64,000 bases of DNA. Origin: Aedes albopictus. Lineage: Eukaryota; Arthropoda; Insecta; Diptera; Culicidae. Position 1 is the stretch's first letter; each line of letters starts with the position of its first letter. Position numbers and translations under genes: made by a program. The DNA lies in contig NC_085136.1 of assembly GCF_035046485.1 (NCBI RefSeq), positions 297,763,080 through 297,827,079 on the forward strand, read 5' to 3'. A model generated the notes under the pieces. That model searched no databases and was not told the DNA's origin. It saw only the letters and a program-made list of their open reading frames with translations. Below are positions 1-11,030 of the stretch, one piece after another.

Positions 1-340
1 ACACCGCTGTACCGTTAGACCATAATGTCCAATCAACGTTCTTCGGCGAGATAACCACGACCTAGCGGAGGAATTGAAGCAGATGGGGCACCTGGAGAAC
101 GTCCGTATAGTTCTGGTCGTCCTCTCGGCAACTGGAGCTGTCCCTAAATCTCTCCTGAGGTCTCTAAACTAGCAGCAATTGTAGAAGGACTCCAACAGCA
201 TCCTGAAAGTGGTGATTCTTGGAACTTGTAGTATGATTAGACGGTTTCTTAATCATCACAACTGAATCTTCATCCAAATGCAGAATCATTAGGATATGAG
301 CAAACCCAGCAAACGAGGTCCTCAGAGCCTAATCGCCTTT
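1..340. other. Unassigned leading stretch
   Basis: No reading frame, tandem repeat or inverted repeat that I recognise. It lies directly upstream of a decayed RTE LINE and could be a still more decayed part of it, but I could not align it to the intact copy at 23.9-27.0 kb. Confidence 0.3.
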
Positions 341-344
341 GGTG

Positions 345-476
345 ACCATTTGGAAAATGCGAATTTCCGAAGCATCACCTATTGCTTTATCGACGGCTGG
401 TCGACAACGAACCAAATCTTCACCGTATGGCAAATCCCCTAGATATTCCGTGAATACCAGGTCCCAATGTATTACC
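345..476 (+). pseudogene. Decayed RTE-clade LINE reverse transcriptase, 5' piece
   Basis: The DNA aligns with the intact RTE copy around 25785-25890, the stretch encoding the motif GFIDGRSTTDQIFTVRQI and then REYQVP. Here it is shifted between frames and full of substitutions. The copy breaks off at the sequence gtattacc (469-476). It resumes at the second gtattacc (2149-2156) with the next part of the same RT, the region encoding DFKA.YDSIDR. The two pieces were therefore one LINE before a 1.67-kb insertion. Confidence 0.75.
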
Positions 477-726
477 ATAGACTTAATACTAAGACATAAA
501 TGTCAGGAACAAATTCAGTTCGATTTGTGACGCCAGTTTTTCCCCCATGTTTCCCCCAGTAAAATCGCCCAATACTGGTTTTCTTAAAGCGACGCTTTCA
601 ATGTCAGTTGGCTCCGCCCGTTTTCATCAAAGCAAGACTGAGTTCGCCTATTTAGTGACCATGACAACGAGAAAGATTGCCCAATGACGCAGTGTCAGCT
701 GACAGATTCATTTTTATACATAGGGT

Positions 727-1205
727 GCCTGTACCAGTTATCGCACCACCTAAGAAAAACTATTTCTACAAAAATAAGAAGAAGACCGACGAATGTAAAC
801 AATAAGTCAAATGATTGATTAGTTTTCATACTTTACAGGAAAAATATAAAAACGGAGCCAAAACTACTTTTAGTATTTATTACGGCGTGTGCCAAAGATA
901 GGAACCCTGTACCAGTTATGGACACATTTGTTAATTTGGGTTCCACTTTGCACTATTTTCATGCATTCCTTATGGGATTTGCCATAACTGGTACACTATG
1001 GCGAAATAGGGTGCAAGGAGGCCGAAAAGTTAAGGAAAATGATTTATTTCTACCATAATTTGAGCAAATTAAGTTTGAATGATTGCAATCATCTTTTGTG
1101 ATCGTGATCTGTTGTTCACGATTTTTTTCTTGTTGATTTGTATCTTTAAAGGTTGAAAATCAACAATGGCGAATTTGAGGTACTATAGCCATAACTGGTA
1201 CACTG
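727..1205. repeat. Nested MITE-like unit with TACCAGTTAT ends
   Basis: The motif TGTACCAGTTAT occurs near 729 and 907 on the plus strand. Its complement (ATAACTGGTACA) occurs near 982 and 1191. The outer pair faces inward like the TIRs of a short non-autonomous element, and the inner pair subdivides it. No TSD is clear. Confidence 0.4.
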
Positions 1206-1528
1206 AGCAACACCATATCTTCGAGCGTTGATAACCGTCTGGGTTAAACAAGAGCTCAGTGATCTCGACGTTTATGGTTCGATTCCAGTCTGCATAGTTG
1301 TACAATCTTTTTGCACGGATAATTTTGATAAGTTGTCTTCTCCTTATGGAATTCATAGACATAGGTAGACGATTTATGATATTTTTTTTAATTTTGGATG
1401 TACTCCGATAACTTTCTTCGCTAATTGTAACATTGGGTCCACGGCTAGCGACGGTAATGAACGGATATAAGCGGTTTTTTTGGTTAGAAAATGAAATGTC
1501 ATTCCCCCTGGAACAGCCACACATGCCC

Positions 1529-1692
1529 CATTGGCGAATCTAGCTTTTTCTTTTTTCTCACTCATCCTCCTTGATAAACACGAGAAAGAGCGGGATGCAA
1601 AGGGGTGCCGCGGCACCCCTTTCCATCCTTCTCTTTCTCGTGTTTGTTTAGGATAGTGAGCAAGAAAAAAGAAAAAGCTAGATTCGCCAATG
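1529..1692. repeat. 164-bp near-perfect palindrome
   Basis: An inverted repeat centred between 1610 and 1611 on GGGGTGCCGCGGCACCCC. The arms begin ATTGGCGAATCTAG and end CTAGATTCGCCAAT. They include the complementary runs of the AAACACGAGAAAGAG type. It is probably a short fold-back MITE nested in the older element. It should extrude as a hairpin and is hard to clone or sequence through. Confidence 0.8.
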
Positions 1693-2148
1693 ACATGCCC
1701 GCTGATTCCCGTTGACCGAGTACCGGTCCAAGCCCACCGATCCCGAGCGGCCTCGGCGGAAAGATTCCAACCACAACGTAGTGTGGGTTAAGCCATAAGG
1801 GCCAATGTTAACAAGAAAAGTTAGTAGTAGTATGTAGGCCTTTAGGAACCCACTTAAATGTGGTGCCCACAGGAAAAAATAACAAAACCCGCAGCAGCAA
1901 GTTTCTTATAGAAAAAAAAAACAAAAGAAGATGAACGTTGGTTTTTTTCTTTCCTGAAATGTGTCAATAAATAATCGTTTTTTCTTGTTGTCATGGTTAC
2001 TAGATTTGTGGACTCAGTCTTGCTTCGATGAAGATGGGCGCAGCAAACTGACATTTAAAGCGTAGCGTCAGAATCACCAGTATTGGGCGAACTTACTGGG
2101 GGAACGACTGGCGTCACAAAAAATTCGCCAGTTTCGTATTGATTGTTG

Positions 2149-2935
2149 GTATTACCTGTTCCCGACTTCAAGGCGTCATACGACAGTATCGACCGCACAC
2201 AGCTATAGAAAGCTGACCAGACTGATCAAAGCAACAATGGACGGTGTGCGAAACTTCGTAAGAGTTTCGGGTGAAGTATCCAGTTCATTCGAATCTTGCC
2301 GGGGACTCTTATGCCTTCTTTGAAGCATCACCCTGGAAGGTGTAATGCGACGAATTGAGCTCAATAGCCGGAATACCGTGGCCAGAGCTGTACACCCGCC
2401 AGAAACGTGAAGCAGCAAAGGTTGAACTAGTGGAGAATGTAATAAGAATAAAGTACACGTAGGTAGGCTTAACCGAGCACGACAGAATTCGTCTAGGAAA
2501 TAATGTCACGATAGACGGGAATATCTTCGAGGTAGTGGAACAATTCGTCTACCTCATATCCTTACTAATGGTTGACAACAGTGTCAGTCGTGAAACATAA
2601 AGGCGCATCATCAAGGGAAGTCGTGCCTAGTATGGGCTCTAGGAGAAAAAGATTTACCATTCTCGAGGAGGACCTGGGCGCACTCGGAGTTTTCGAAAGA
2701 CGCACGCTAAAGGACGATCTTCGACGATATGAGAAGAATGTTGTCTTAGTGGCGAAGTTCTGGAGAACAGCCCTACTTACTACTGATCCGATTGGCACAA
2801 GAAGGCCTGGAGTACAGAGAGCATGATGGGCAGACCAGGTGGAGCGTGATCTGGTAACGTTGGAGAGTTGCAGCTACAAATCAAGAGATATGGAGGTAAA
2901 TTGTTGACTCAGCTTTATCATTATTTGATGTTGAT
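2149..2935 (+). pseudogene. Decayed RTE-clade LINE reverse transcriptase, 3' piece
   Basis: The DNA follows the intact RTE copy from the DFKA.YDSIDR region through the palm, thumb and C-terminal region. Short recognisable stretches survive, such as the LEEDLGALGVFERR segment (2663-2702) and the GTRRPGVQRA segment just after 2790. It has many stops and frameshifts and at least two internal deletions relative to 25925-26990. The last ~40 bases match the 3' end of the intact copy (TTATCATNATTTGATGT), so the 3' boundary is near 2935. Confidence 0.75.
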
Positions 2936-3885
2936 CTTAATAGCTTTTGGTGCGAGACGTTCTGAAGCTCATATGTTTGTAACAGGTTTTGAAATTTATC
3001 AATAACCACCAATAAACGAATAAGCAAGTGAGGAAACTAATCCGAGTGCTTCCAAGCCACACTTTCTCATTACCCCAGATTCACTATATCCAGTGGAACC
3101 CGAAAAAAAATCAAATGCATGGTTCTCAACTCAATTCACCCATTAATTGTTTTACACCGAATCGATTAAAAACGGCAACCAGCTTCGACAGTTAGTGCTC
3201 GTACCTCCCGATCTGCTGCAAAACTGTTTCTGCCGATTCGTTGATCACCGCTTAACGAAACAACAAACAAACCACCGGAGACGTGCGACCGCAAATCATT
3301 TTGTTTTGTGCACTCCAATTCTAAGCTGGTGCCCACTGCCCATCCATACTGACCGCCTAACAAGCTAACATACATTCACGATCAAAAACAAAACGGAAAG
3401 TAGCCAAAACCACTGGAGTGGAGTGGTAGCGGATTCTTTGCCTATGTGTTTTTTTCCTTGGCACTTATTTCTTGGCCACGAGCCAATTTAATGAGTGAAG
3501 CTTCCGTGCTGAATTCCAATGTAGCTATACGGCACAAGCCAGCTCGCAAAGGGGTGTACCATTTAATTTGTACACGGTCGTGGACTGGAATAACGAGCAG
3601 ACCGAAACAAACGCTAAAGTCTGATAAGAAGAGGAGCAGGAGGTTTGTTTGGGCAAGTGGTGAATCAGCAGGAAACATTCTTTCCCTTAGAATAGTTGAA
3701 CAAGCCAAAAAAAAAAAAAACAAGGCACAATGAATGGTGCTTGGGATTAGCCAACCATTCCAATGTGCACAATTCCAGAATCCAATATTTAAAAAGGCAA
3801 TAACGGCGTTAGCCACGTCCTTTTACGGTCATTGGGAAAGGGAAGGAATGTTAGTTCGACAACCGCTGCTACTAGAAAACATGGA
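2936..3885. other. Unassigned intergenic stretch
   Basis: No homology that I recognise. There is a 14-base A run near 3708. Open frames at 3442-3816 (minus) and 3446-3733 (plus) overlap each other and show no domain, so I do not call them genes. Confidence 0.3.
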
Positions 3886-3914
3886 ATCCACAGTAGACGT
3901 GTGCGCCGAAGCAC

Positions 3915-4022
3915 ATTTCGCCGGCGGCGGCGTATATAGTAAATTGAGTCAGCGGCGGCGGCGACGCCGGCGTCACGCCGGATAACCTATTCGGCGGCGG
4001 CGGCGGCGGCGTAATCGGCGTG
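3915..4022. repeat. GGC-rich subterminal block, left
   Basis: An imperfect (GGC)n tract interrupted by short AT-rich pieces. It forms the left subterminal part of the 3894-7519 element. Confidence 0.8.
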
Positions 4023-4559
4023 AAGGTTTTTTTTTTTATTTATATCCCAATTATATCAGAATTATTTGATTTTTTTTCATACCCTAAGTACAGTTCTTGT
4101 ATACCTTGTGCGAAAGGATTGAACGTAAGGAAAAAACTACCCCCACGAAAGTTTTGCTTCAGATTTTCGAGAGATTCCTTGAGAACGTCCATGCCTCAGT
4201 AAAGAAAAAAACCAAAGCAGCTTACCTCATTTATCTCATGTGCATTTCTTGATGAAATGGCGTGCAACCGATCTTAGTTTTTCTGAGTAACGAAATCTCC
4301 TGGAATTTGGGTCACTATAATTTAAAAATTATAAAAGGGGCAATTTTGCCGCTTTTCAAACAAATATAATTATGAAAATTTCATTCTACATAAAGGAAAA
4401 ATACCAATCCAAGGACAAGCAAGTTTGTGGATCTATGACCTAGGAGCTGCTTCGAAATTTCTCCTTAAATCACTTTATTTTTTTTTAAGAATATTGTACA
4501 AAAAGTAATGCGGATGTATCTTCTGGGTGTAATTTGTTTACGATTGTTTTCATAAATTG

Positions 4560-6900
4560 TTGCAGGAACATTTTTATGAGTTCAGTAAGAGTTCCGCCCA
4601 AGCTACCTCCAAGGATTCCTTAAGAATTTCCTTCAAGATTTTTTCTTAGACTTTTCCAGGAATTATCTAGAAATTTCTCAAGAAACTCTTCAAGATATTC
4701 CTCCAGTCTTTTCCTTAAAAAAATATGTCAATTCGGCCAGAAATTCCTTAACAGATTTAAGATGAATTACTCAATCGAACACTTCAAATATTTCATCAAA
4801 GATTATTCCAGTAATTATTTTAGTAATTCCTCAAGCGGAGGAAATTCTCCAGAGGTTCATTCAGATATTCATACCGAAATTCTTCTTCTATCGATTCCTT
4901 TAGAAATTCAGATGTTTTTTTGTAGGAAGGCTTCATGGAAATTTTGTTGGAGATCCTCGAGAAATCGCTTCAGGAATTTCTCTGTCAATTCCTCCAGGAT
5001 TCTTTTAAGGAATTCCTCTGGGATTCTCCCGAGCATTTCTTCAGAAATTCCTCTAAAAAAATCTCAGGAGTTTCTTCCCCCGAGGGGTTTCCCAGAAGAT
5101 TATCAGATATTCATCCTGGGGTTACATCATAAACTTCTTTTGGGATTTATTGGAACCTATCTTCAGGGGAGGATCCTTCTAGAATCCTTACATGATGTTT
5201 CCATAAATTCTGCCAAAAATCCCCTAAGGATTTATTACTCGGTGTTTTTCCAAGAAAACCTTTGAAAATTATTCCTGAAATTACTGCAGAGCATTCTTCA
5301 GTTTTCCAGGCAAGTTTTCTCCGAAAATTCGTCTTGGCTCCTGCTGGCTCGCCTTCTAGTCATTCTGCAAGAAATTCTCACAAGGATTCCTCCAAAAGTA
5401 GTCTGGAGAAACATTCAAACTCCTTTTATTTTTTTTAGAAAAATTGCGTGATATATTTCCATAGCAATTGCTCTTGAAGTTTCTAGGAATTATTTATGAA
5501 GAAATTTCAGAATTTCTTAACAAATTTAAGTAAAAATTCCTAAGTATTCTTGGTTTAAATCCTGGAGGATTTAATTTCTGGGGAAATACATAGGAATACG
5601 TGAAGAAACTTCAGATAGAGTTGCTGGAATCACTGAAAAAACGTGAATGTAATTCTTGGCGACATCCCTGCGGGAATTGGAAAAATTCTTTAAAAACCCA
5701 CTGGAAGAGATTGTGAAAAAAATATCTGTGCGCATTACTGAAAGATCCCTGGAAGATTTTTAGAAGAAACCGCTGGTGTAATTTCTGGAAAAAATACTGG
5801 ATGCACCCCTAGATTTTGAGGGGTTCCTGGGGAGTTTTCCAGAAATAAAAATGCCTATGAATATTCTAAATGTACAAAAAAAATCCTATAAGTAATCTCC
5901 GGCCGAGTTTTTGGAGGACTCCATGGAAGAAAAAGTCATTGAAAAAATCTGATGAAATCATTAAAAATATGTGTTCGAAAGACGCCTGAAAAAAATATTG
6001 AAGAATCGCTGACAGAATTTATGAAGGAGGAATTCTTGCAAGAATCTTTGGATTGCTTTATAGAGGAATTCCTGGAGTTATTTTTGAAGAGGGAACGTCT
6101 ATAAATTACATTAGGCTTTGAGAAGGGAGGGAGCTCAGCAAAGTGTGACATAGGGTCATGTACCATTTGGGCAGGTGTACCTATTTTGGGCACTTGCTTC
6201 GATAACTAAGTCAATTTCATACCAATTGATTTCAATTTTTGTATAGGGTTAGATACTGTGCGTATCTCATTGTGTGCAAAAATTAGGTTATTAGGTATAA
6301 AATTAACTTAGTGCCGCTATAGGCAATTGTCCAAAACAGGTACACCTGCTTAAATGGTACAAGACCCTACATAAATTTCAGAGGTCCCATACAAAAAATG
6401 TGTCATTGGGAGACTGGAGCTGAAAATGAACAACTTTAATTGACCGACTTTCTAATGAATCAATAGAGTAATTTAGGAAGGAATCCATAGAAGGTTCGCT
6501 GTAGAAATTCTTTGAAAAATTTAAGGAGGAATTTCATCTCTAAAAAATATTTCTGAAGCAATATTTTACAGATTTTTTGAAGAAGTTTCTTAGATAATTC
6601 TACAGTTTTGATTTTCTGAGAAAAAAATCATTGTAAGAATGTCTGGAATCCTCAGACGGTTTTCTGAAAGAATTCCCGATGAAATTTTTTGGAAGGTTTC
6701 TCAACCATGGAAGGTTTTTTTTAAAGATTTATTATTTTGAAAATTCTGGAGGTTCCTCTTAGGGAATTTCTTGAGAAACATCTGGTGGAATTTCTGAAAA
6801 AACATGGAATTTTTTTAAAGGATTCCGTGAATTTTTTTGTAGTGTGTCTTTGGAAGAATCTCTAGCAGAATTCTTCAAAAAATCGCTTTATTATATTGAA
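4560..6900. repeat. Degenerate GGAATTCC-type repeat tract inside the hAT-like element
   Basis: Long runs built from drifting variants of TTCCTCCAGGAATTC and its complement, with no fixed period. Open frames such as 4762-5265 are by-products of this composition. Similar tracts recur at about 15.77-17.85, 30.9-32.47, 33.65-34.5, 36.8-39.56, 51.55-52.5 and 53.65-53.9 kb. Confidence 0.7.
6151..6369. mobile_element. MITE, GGGTC..GTACCATTT family, copy 1
   Basis: The inverted ends are TAGGGTCATGTACCATTT on the left and, read inward from the right, TAGGGTCTTGTACCATTT. The repeat continues inward through GCAGGTGTACCT. The body is a pair of ~100-bp arms around an AT-rich centre. A second copy lies at about 43461-43677. 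Confidence 0.8.
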
Positions 6901-6949
6901 CATTTAGCAGGATCACAAATTTAATGATCCGTCATCAGATATGCGATTT

Positions 6950-6992
6950 ACAGCCTCAACCATTAGTAGGCTAACTGGAGTTGAAGCGGGAA
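6950..6992 (-). repeat. Short SINE head fragment
   Basis: About 40 bases on the minus strand resemble the tRNA-like head of the SINE at 21802-22065 (CTCCAGTTAGCCTA...GGTTGAGGCT). Nothing else of the element is present. Confidence 0.4.
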
Positions 6993-7389
6993 TCTGCCGA
7001 GGCAATTGTAAAAAAGCCATCAAGAATGTCGACGGAAATCCTCCAAGAATGTAATACGTAAGTTACCATAATCTTCCAAGAGATATGCCAAGAATATGTA
7101 GAGGAATGCGTTTGTGGATTTTAAAAGAATCCCGCAAAAAAATTTGTTGGTTATCCTTTAAGAATAACAAAAAATCTCGTTCTTCAGAGAATTATAATTC
7201 TATTAACGAAATCATAGAAATATTGCAAGAGATCTGTAAAAGAACTCAAGAAAAATACATCAAACATTAACAAGAAAAAAATGTACCTAGAAATTACCAC
7301 TATTATTGCCATAAGTCTGAAGTATCTCCAGACTCTGAACAGGTGATTCGTAAAGTTCTGCTGAGAAAAAAATCGTTGTCTTTTTTTCA

Positions 7390-7512
7390 TCGGCGTAGGA
7401 AATATTGTTCGGCGGCGTGGAAAAATATGAACAGCGGCGCGGCGGGTCAATTTACCTGGCGGCGGCGGCGTGAAAAAATCATCGGCGACGGCGGCGCGGC
7501 GCGGCGGCACAC
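7390..7512. repeat. GGC-rich subterminal block, right
   Basis: The right counterpart of the left GGC block. It lies immediately inside the CACACACGTCTA end of the 3.6-kb element. Confidence 0.8.
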
Positions 7513-7527
7513 ACGTCTAATCCACAG

Positions 7528-7929
7528 CATCCCCACAGTTGTATCGGAAAGGAGTATTTGTTAGTAGGGTAGGGTATGGTGTGAATTTAGGAGTCACTTT
7601 TGGTAGTTGAAATGATCCTTTCCATTGCTGGTGACATGAAGATACGCGTCGCGGCAATCGTTGAACAATCTCATGTTATTTCGTCGCAATAATTATGCAG
7701 GGGCATTAACGGATAAGTCGTTCGACATTATTCGTACCAGCGCATCGTATACGATCGATTAATCGCAAGGTCGAAGACCGAATACGATTTATTTTTGCGA
7801 TAATTACTCCACACAGGAGTAACGTACTCTTGACATGGACACACTACGGCGTCTTCCAAACCTCAACTACAGATAAGTACATAGTCGACTTTTTTTGTCA
7901 CCTCGCGCCCTGTACCTTCCGTTACTTAC
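7528..7929. other. Unassigned stretch
   Basis: No recognisable frame or repeat. The right-hand part (about 7860-7929) may be the 3' untranslated end of the minus-strand RTE LINE, since the MITE at 7938-8125 sits between it and the last recognisable codons. Confidence 0.3.
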
Positions 7930-7937
7930 CTTACCAG

Positions 7938-8125
7938 CAGGCCCGGATTAAGGATTGTGGGGCCGGATATGGAGCTCCCTCGGAGGTACAAATGCCATGA
8001 GCAAATAAGCTTTTCCTTGTTTTTGTTAATGTTTAGCAAGCAAAATGATTTTTGTGGGGGCCCCTAAAATGTGGGGCCCGGGGCCCTGGCCCCCCTGCCC
8101 CCCCCCCCCCTTAGATCCGGCCCTG
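7938..8125. mobile_element. hAT-type MITE, 188 bp, 8-bp TSD
   Basis: The ends are CAGGCCCGGATTAAG and, inverted, CAGGGCCGGATCTAA, the classic hAT terminal pattern. The exact 8-bp duplication cttaccag occurs at 7930-7937 and 8126-8133. The interior is AT-rich, then G/C homopolymeric (GGGGCCC, poly-C). It inserted near the 3' end of the RTE LINE on the minus strand. Confidence 0.9.
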
Positions 8126-8133
8126 CTTACCAG

Positions 8134-10400
8134 TAAGACTGATACCTGAGTGTCCTCTGCTGTACGTAGGAGTCGTCTCCATTCTACTTGGTCCATGGCT
8201 GTGGTTTTCCAGTTCCGCACTCCGCGAAGGGTCCGCAAATCGTCCTCCACTTGATCAAACCACCTAGCCCGCTGCCCAAGTAATACGCTTGTCACAGAAG
8301 AGTCACGGCGGCGCAAGTTTTCGTTGCGCAGAAGTCACTATGACTTACTCCTAGCAAGTAAGTGTTTATTTGTTAGAAGTAAGTCACAGTGACTTCTGCG
8401 CGACAAAAACCTGCGCCGCCATGACTCTTCTGTGACAAGTGTGTTACTTGGGTGCGTACCACGATTTCTTGTACCGGTCGGATGACTCTCGAGAACCATT
8501 TTAGTCGGGTTGCTATCCGACATCCTGATGACATGACCCTCCCACCTTAGCCTCCAAATTCCGCGGTGTGGACGAAGGTTGGTTCTCTCAGCAGCTGATG
8601 CAGCTCGTGATTCATACGCCTTCTCCAAGTCCCGTCTTCCATCTGCACTCCGCCGTAGATGGTACGCAACACCTTCCGTCCGAAAACTCCAAGGGCGCGT
8701 TGGTCCTCTGCACGTAGAGTCCATGTTTCCTGCCCATAGAGGACTACCGGTCTAATCCGCGTTTTGTAGGTAGTTAACATCGTGTGACGGCGAACTTTGT
8801 TCAATCGCAGAGTTCTGCGGAGTCCAAAGTAAGCTCGATTACCTGCCACAAGGCGTCTCTGAATTTCTCTGCTGGTGTCGTTGTCGGCGGTCACCAGTGA
8901 GCCCAAGTACATGAACTCTTCAACCGCCTCGATTTCATCACCGTCGATAGAAATTCGGGGTGGCAGATGCGGTGATTCCTCCCTAGAGCTTTTTACCATC
9001 ATGTACTTTGTCTTCGACACATTGCTGACAAATCCGATTTGCCTGGCTTCATTCTTTAGCCGGATGTACGTTTCCGCCATCGACACAAATTAACGAGCTA
9101 TAATATCAATATCATCAGCGAAACCAGGCAGCTGAACGGACTTTGTGAAAATCGTTCCACTCGTGTTTATCCCTGCTCTCCTTATTACACCATCTAAAGC
9201 AATGTGTAATAGTAAGCACGAAAGACCATTCTTGCCGTAACCCTCTGCGAGATTTGAAGGGACTCGAGAGTGTCCCCGATACTCGAACTACGCACATCAC
9301 TCGATCCATCGTCGTCAATCGTATCAGTTTATCCGGGAATTCGTATTCTTGCATAATCTGTCATAGCTGGTCGCGATCGATTGAATCATACGGCGATTTG
9401 AAATCGATGAACAAGTGATGTGTGGGCACGTTGTATTCGTGGCATTTCTGCAACACCTGGCGGATGGCGAACATCTGGTCCGTTGTAGCGCGTTCACCCA
9501 TAAATCCACCCTGATATTGCCCCACGAACTCTCTTGCAATTGGTGATAGACGGCGGCATAAAGTTTGAGAAAGTATCTTGTAGGCAGCGCTCAGTAGTGT
9601 GATCACCCGATAGTTCCTGGAATCCAGCTTGTCGCCCTTTTTGTAGATGGGACACACGATACCTTCCATCCATTCCTCCGGTAATACTTCCTCCTCCCAA
9701 ATCTTGGTAATGACCTAGTGTAGTGCTCTCATCAGTGGTTCTCCACCGTATTTTAGAATCTCGCTTGGTAGTGGATCTGCTCCAGTGGCTTTGTTGTTTT
9801 TCAACCGACCAACATCCTCCTCAATCTCTTGGAGGTTAGGGGCCAAAATTATTTTGTCCTTCGCACGTACTCCTCGATCTGTTACCACGCCACCTTCGGT
9901 GTTTGCAACGTCGCCATTGAGGTGCTCATCGTAATGCTGCCGCCACCTCTCGACCACCTCACGCTCGCTCGTGAGAATATTCCCGTGATTATCTCGGCAC
10001 ATGTCGGCTTGCGGCACAAAGCCTCTGCGCGAGCGGTTCAGCTTCTCGTAGAACTTCCGTGTATCCTTAGCGCGGTACATACAGCTCTTCCATCGCTCCG
10101 CCCACGATCTCGTTCTTCCTGCTGGCGCTTCTTCCCCCGTGAGACTGAGTTCTGCCTGTTCCGCGCTTGTCTATAACATTCTCGCCCATGCTGCATTCGT
10201 GTCATTTTTCAACTGTTCACATTCGCCGTCGTACCAGTCGTTTCTGTGATTTGGAGTCGCGAAGCATAGTGCTGCAGCCGAGGTACTATTTATGGCGGAT
10301 CGGATGTCCCTCCAGCCATCTTCAAGTGTAGCTACGCCAAGCTGCTCTTTCGTTCGTAGGGCCACTGCTAACTGCTGCGATAGTCTTGAGCCACTTCTAC
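8134..10400 (-). pseudogene. 5'-truncated RTE-clade LINE, reverse transcriptase region
   Basis: On the minus strand it runs from the linker before RT (LRTKEQLGVATLEDGW, near 10350) through the following parts. RT fingers: KNNKATGADPLPSEILK and then IVCPIYKKGDKL. Palm: QYQGGFMGERATTDQMFAIR, then HHLFIDFKSPYDSIDR. C-terminal part: SKTKYMM, YLGSLVTADND, TRIRPVVLYGQETW, WRRRMNHEL, then QRARWFDQVEDDLRTL. The frame changes several times: pieces at 10365-10171, 10080-9715, 9669-9361, 9354-9115, 9086-8453 and 8272-8134. No endonuclease precedes it, so it is 5'-truncated near 10400. It is a different RTE family from the 23.9-kb copy. Two MITEs interrupt it or its 3' part. Confidence 0.85.
8276..8452. 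mobile_element. Palindromic MITE inserted in the RTE RT, 3-bp TSD
   Basis: The ends are CCAAGTAATACGCTTGTCAC and, inverted, CCCAAGTAACACACTTGTC. The inverted arms (~70 bp) are almost complete and contain AGAAGTCACTNTGACTTACT. The flanking tgc repeats (8273-8275, 8453-8455) look like a 3-bp TSD. Removing the element with one tgc rejoins the host RT in frame across GTQRARWFDQ. The CCCAAGTAAC end is shared with the elements at 40879 and 52528. Confidence 0.85.
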
Positions 10401-10731
10401 GTTACGTGGTAATAACTGTCGAAAGTTTTAAGCACATGCATTACAGGGATTGGGTGCGGTGCGAAATAAGCGTGTGCTTCACTTAATCTCAAGTGCTTGT
10501 CTCCCGTTTTGCCGAGAGACAGAGACGTATGAGTGAGTGATTTGGTAATTGCGCGAGAGACAAATCGCAGCACTACCACCGACGAACCGACGTGACAGCT
10601 AGAACAAATAAATTCAAATTTGTTGTCCGCGACGCCATGATGAAAAATAGCCGAACACTATCGCCACCTCTATAACGGCTCGCGATGATTTGATAGCTAG
10701 ACACCAAACCCCCGTGTGTTCATATAGGAAA
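10401..10731. other. Unassigned stretch between LINE and SINE
   Basis: No frame or repeat recognised. It marks the flank of the 5' truncation point of the RTE LINE. Confidence 0.3.
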
Positions 10732-10740
10732 CGGTTCGCG

Positions 10741-11020
10741 TTCTTCTTCTTCTTCTTGGCGTAACGTCCTCACTGGGACAAAGCCTGCTTCTCAGCTTAG
10801 TGTTGTATGAGCACTTCCACAGTTATTAACTGAGAGCTTCCTCTGCCAATGACCATTTTGCATGTGTATATCGTGTGGCAGGCACGAAGATACTCTATGC
10901 CCAAGGAAGTCAAGGAAATTTCCTTTACGAAAAGATCCTGGACCGACCGGGAATCGAACCCGTCACCCTCAGCATGGTCATGCTGAATACCCGTGCGTTT
11001 ACCGCCTGGGCTATATGGGC
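10741..11020 (-). mobile_element. tRNA-derived SINE (Feilai-like), full length with TSD
   Basis: On the minus strand it starts with a tRNA-like head: an A-box region in the GCCCATATAGCCCAGGCGG segment, then the B-box GGGTTCGATTCCC. A SINE body follows (GGGCATAGAGTATCTTCGTG, GAAGTGCTCAT), and it ends in an AAG-rich tail, seen on the plus strand as TTCTTCTTCTTC. The target duplication cggttcgcg is present at 10732-10740 and 11021-11029. Transcription would be by RNA polymerase III from the internal promoter. Confidence 0.9.
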
Positions 11021-11030
11021 CGGTTCGCGT

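Larger units (their letters stand above)
477..2148. mobile_element. Old TIR DNA transposon inserted in an RTE LINE (8-bp TSD)
   Basis: The insert is bounded by a perfect 8-bp duplication gtattacc (469-476 and 2149-2156), as made by hAT-type transposases. Long imperfect inverted arms lie just inside the ends: about 527-690 against 1980-2128. Both carry TGTGACGCCAG, then CGCCCAATACTGG, then AAGCAAGACTGAGT. The outermost ~16 bases match only weakly. No transposase frame remains. At least two smaller palindromic elements sit inside. Confidence 0.7.
3894..7519. mobile_element. 3.6-kb non-coding element with GGC-rich ends and 8-bp TSD (hAT-like)
   Basis: The left end reads TAGACGTGTGCGCCG. The right end is its inverted counterpart, closing ...CACACACGTCTA at 7519. 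The flanks are an exact 8-bp duplication, atccacag (3886-3893 and 7520-7527). Just inside each end is a GGC/GCC-rich block (3915-4020 and 7390-7510), which is strikingly GC-rich in an AT-rich window. The interior has no transposase. It holds degenerate GGAATTCC-type repeats and one nested MITE (6151-6369). The 8-bp TSD fits hAT transposition. The element must have been mobilised in trans. Confidence 0.8.

Noticed and set aside
4762..5265. 167-codon frame rich in Phe/Ser/Arg.
   Set aside because: Product of GGAATTCC-type repeats; no domain or start context.
7184..7564. Arg/Ala-rich frames on both strands.
   Set aside because: Translation of the GGC-rich transposon end.
10936..11020. A minus-strand tRNA-like sequence.
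   Set aside because: It is the head of a SINE with an AAG tail and TSD, not a free tRNA gene.
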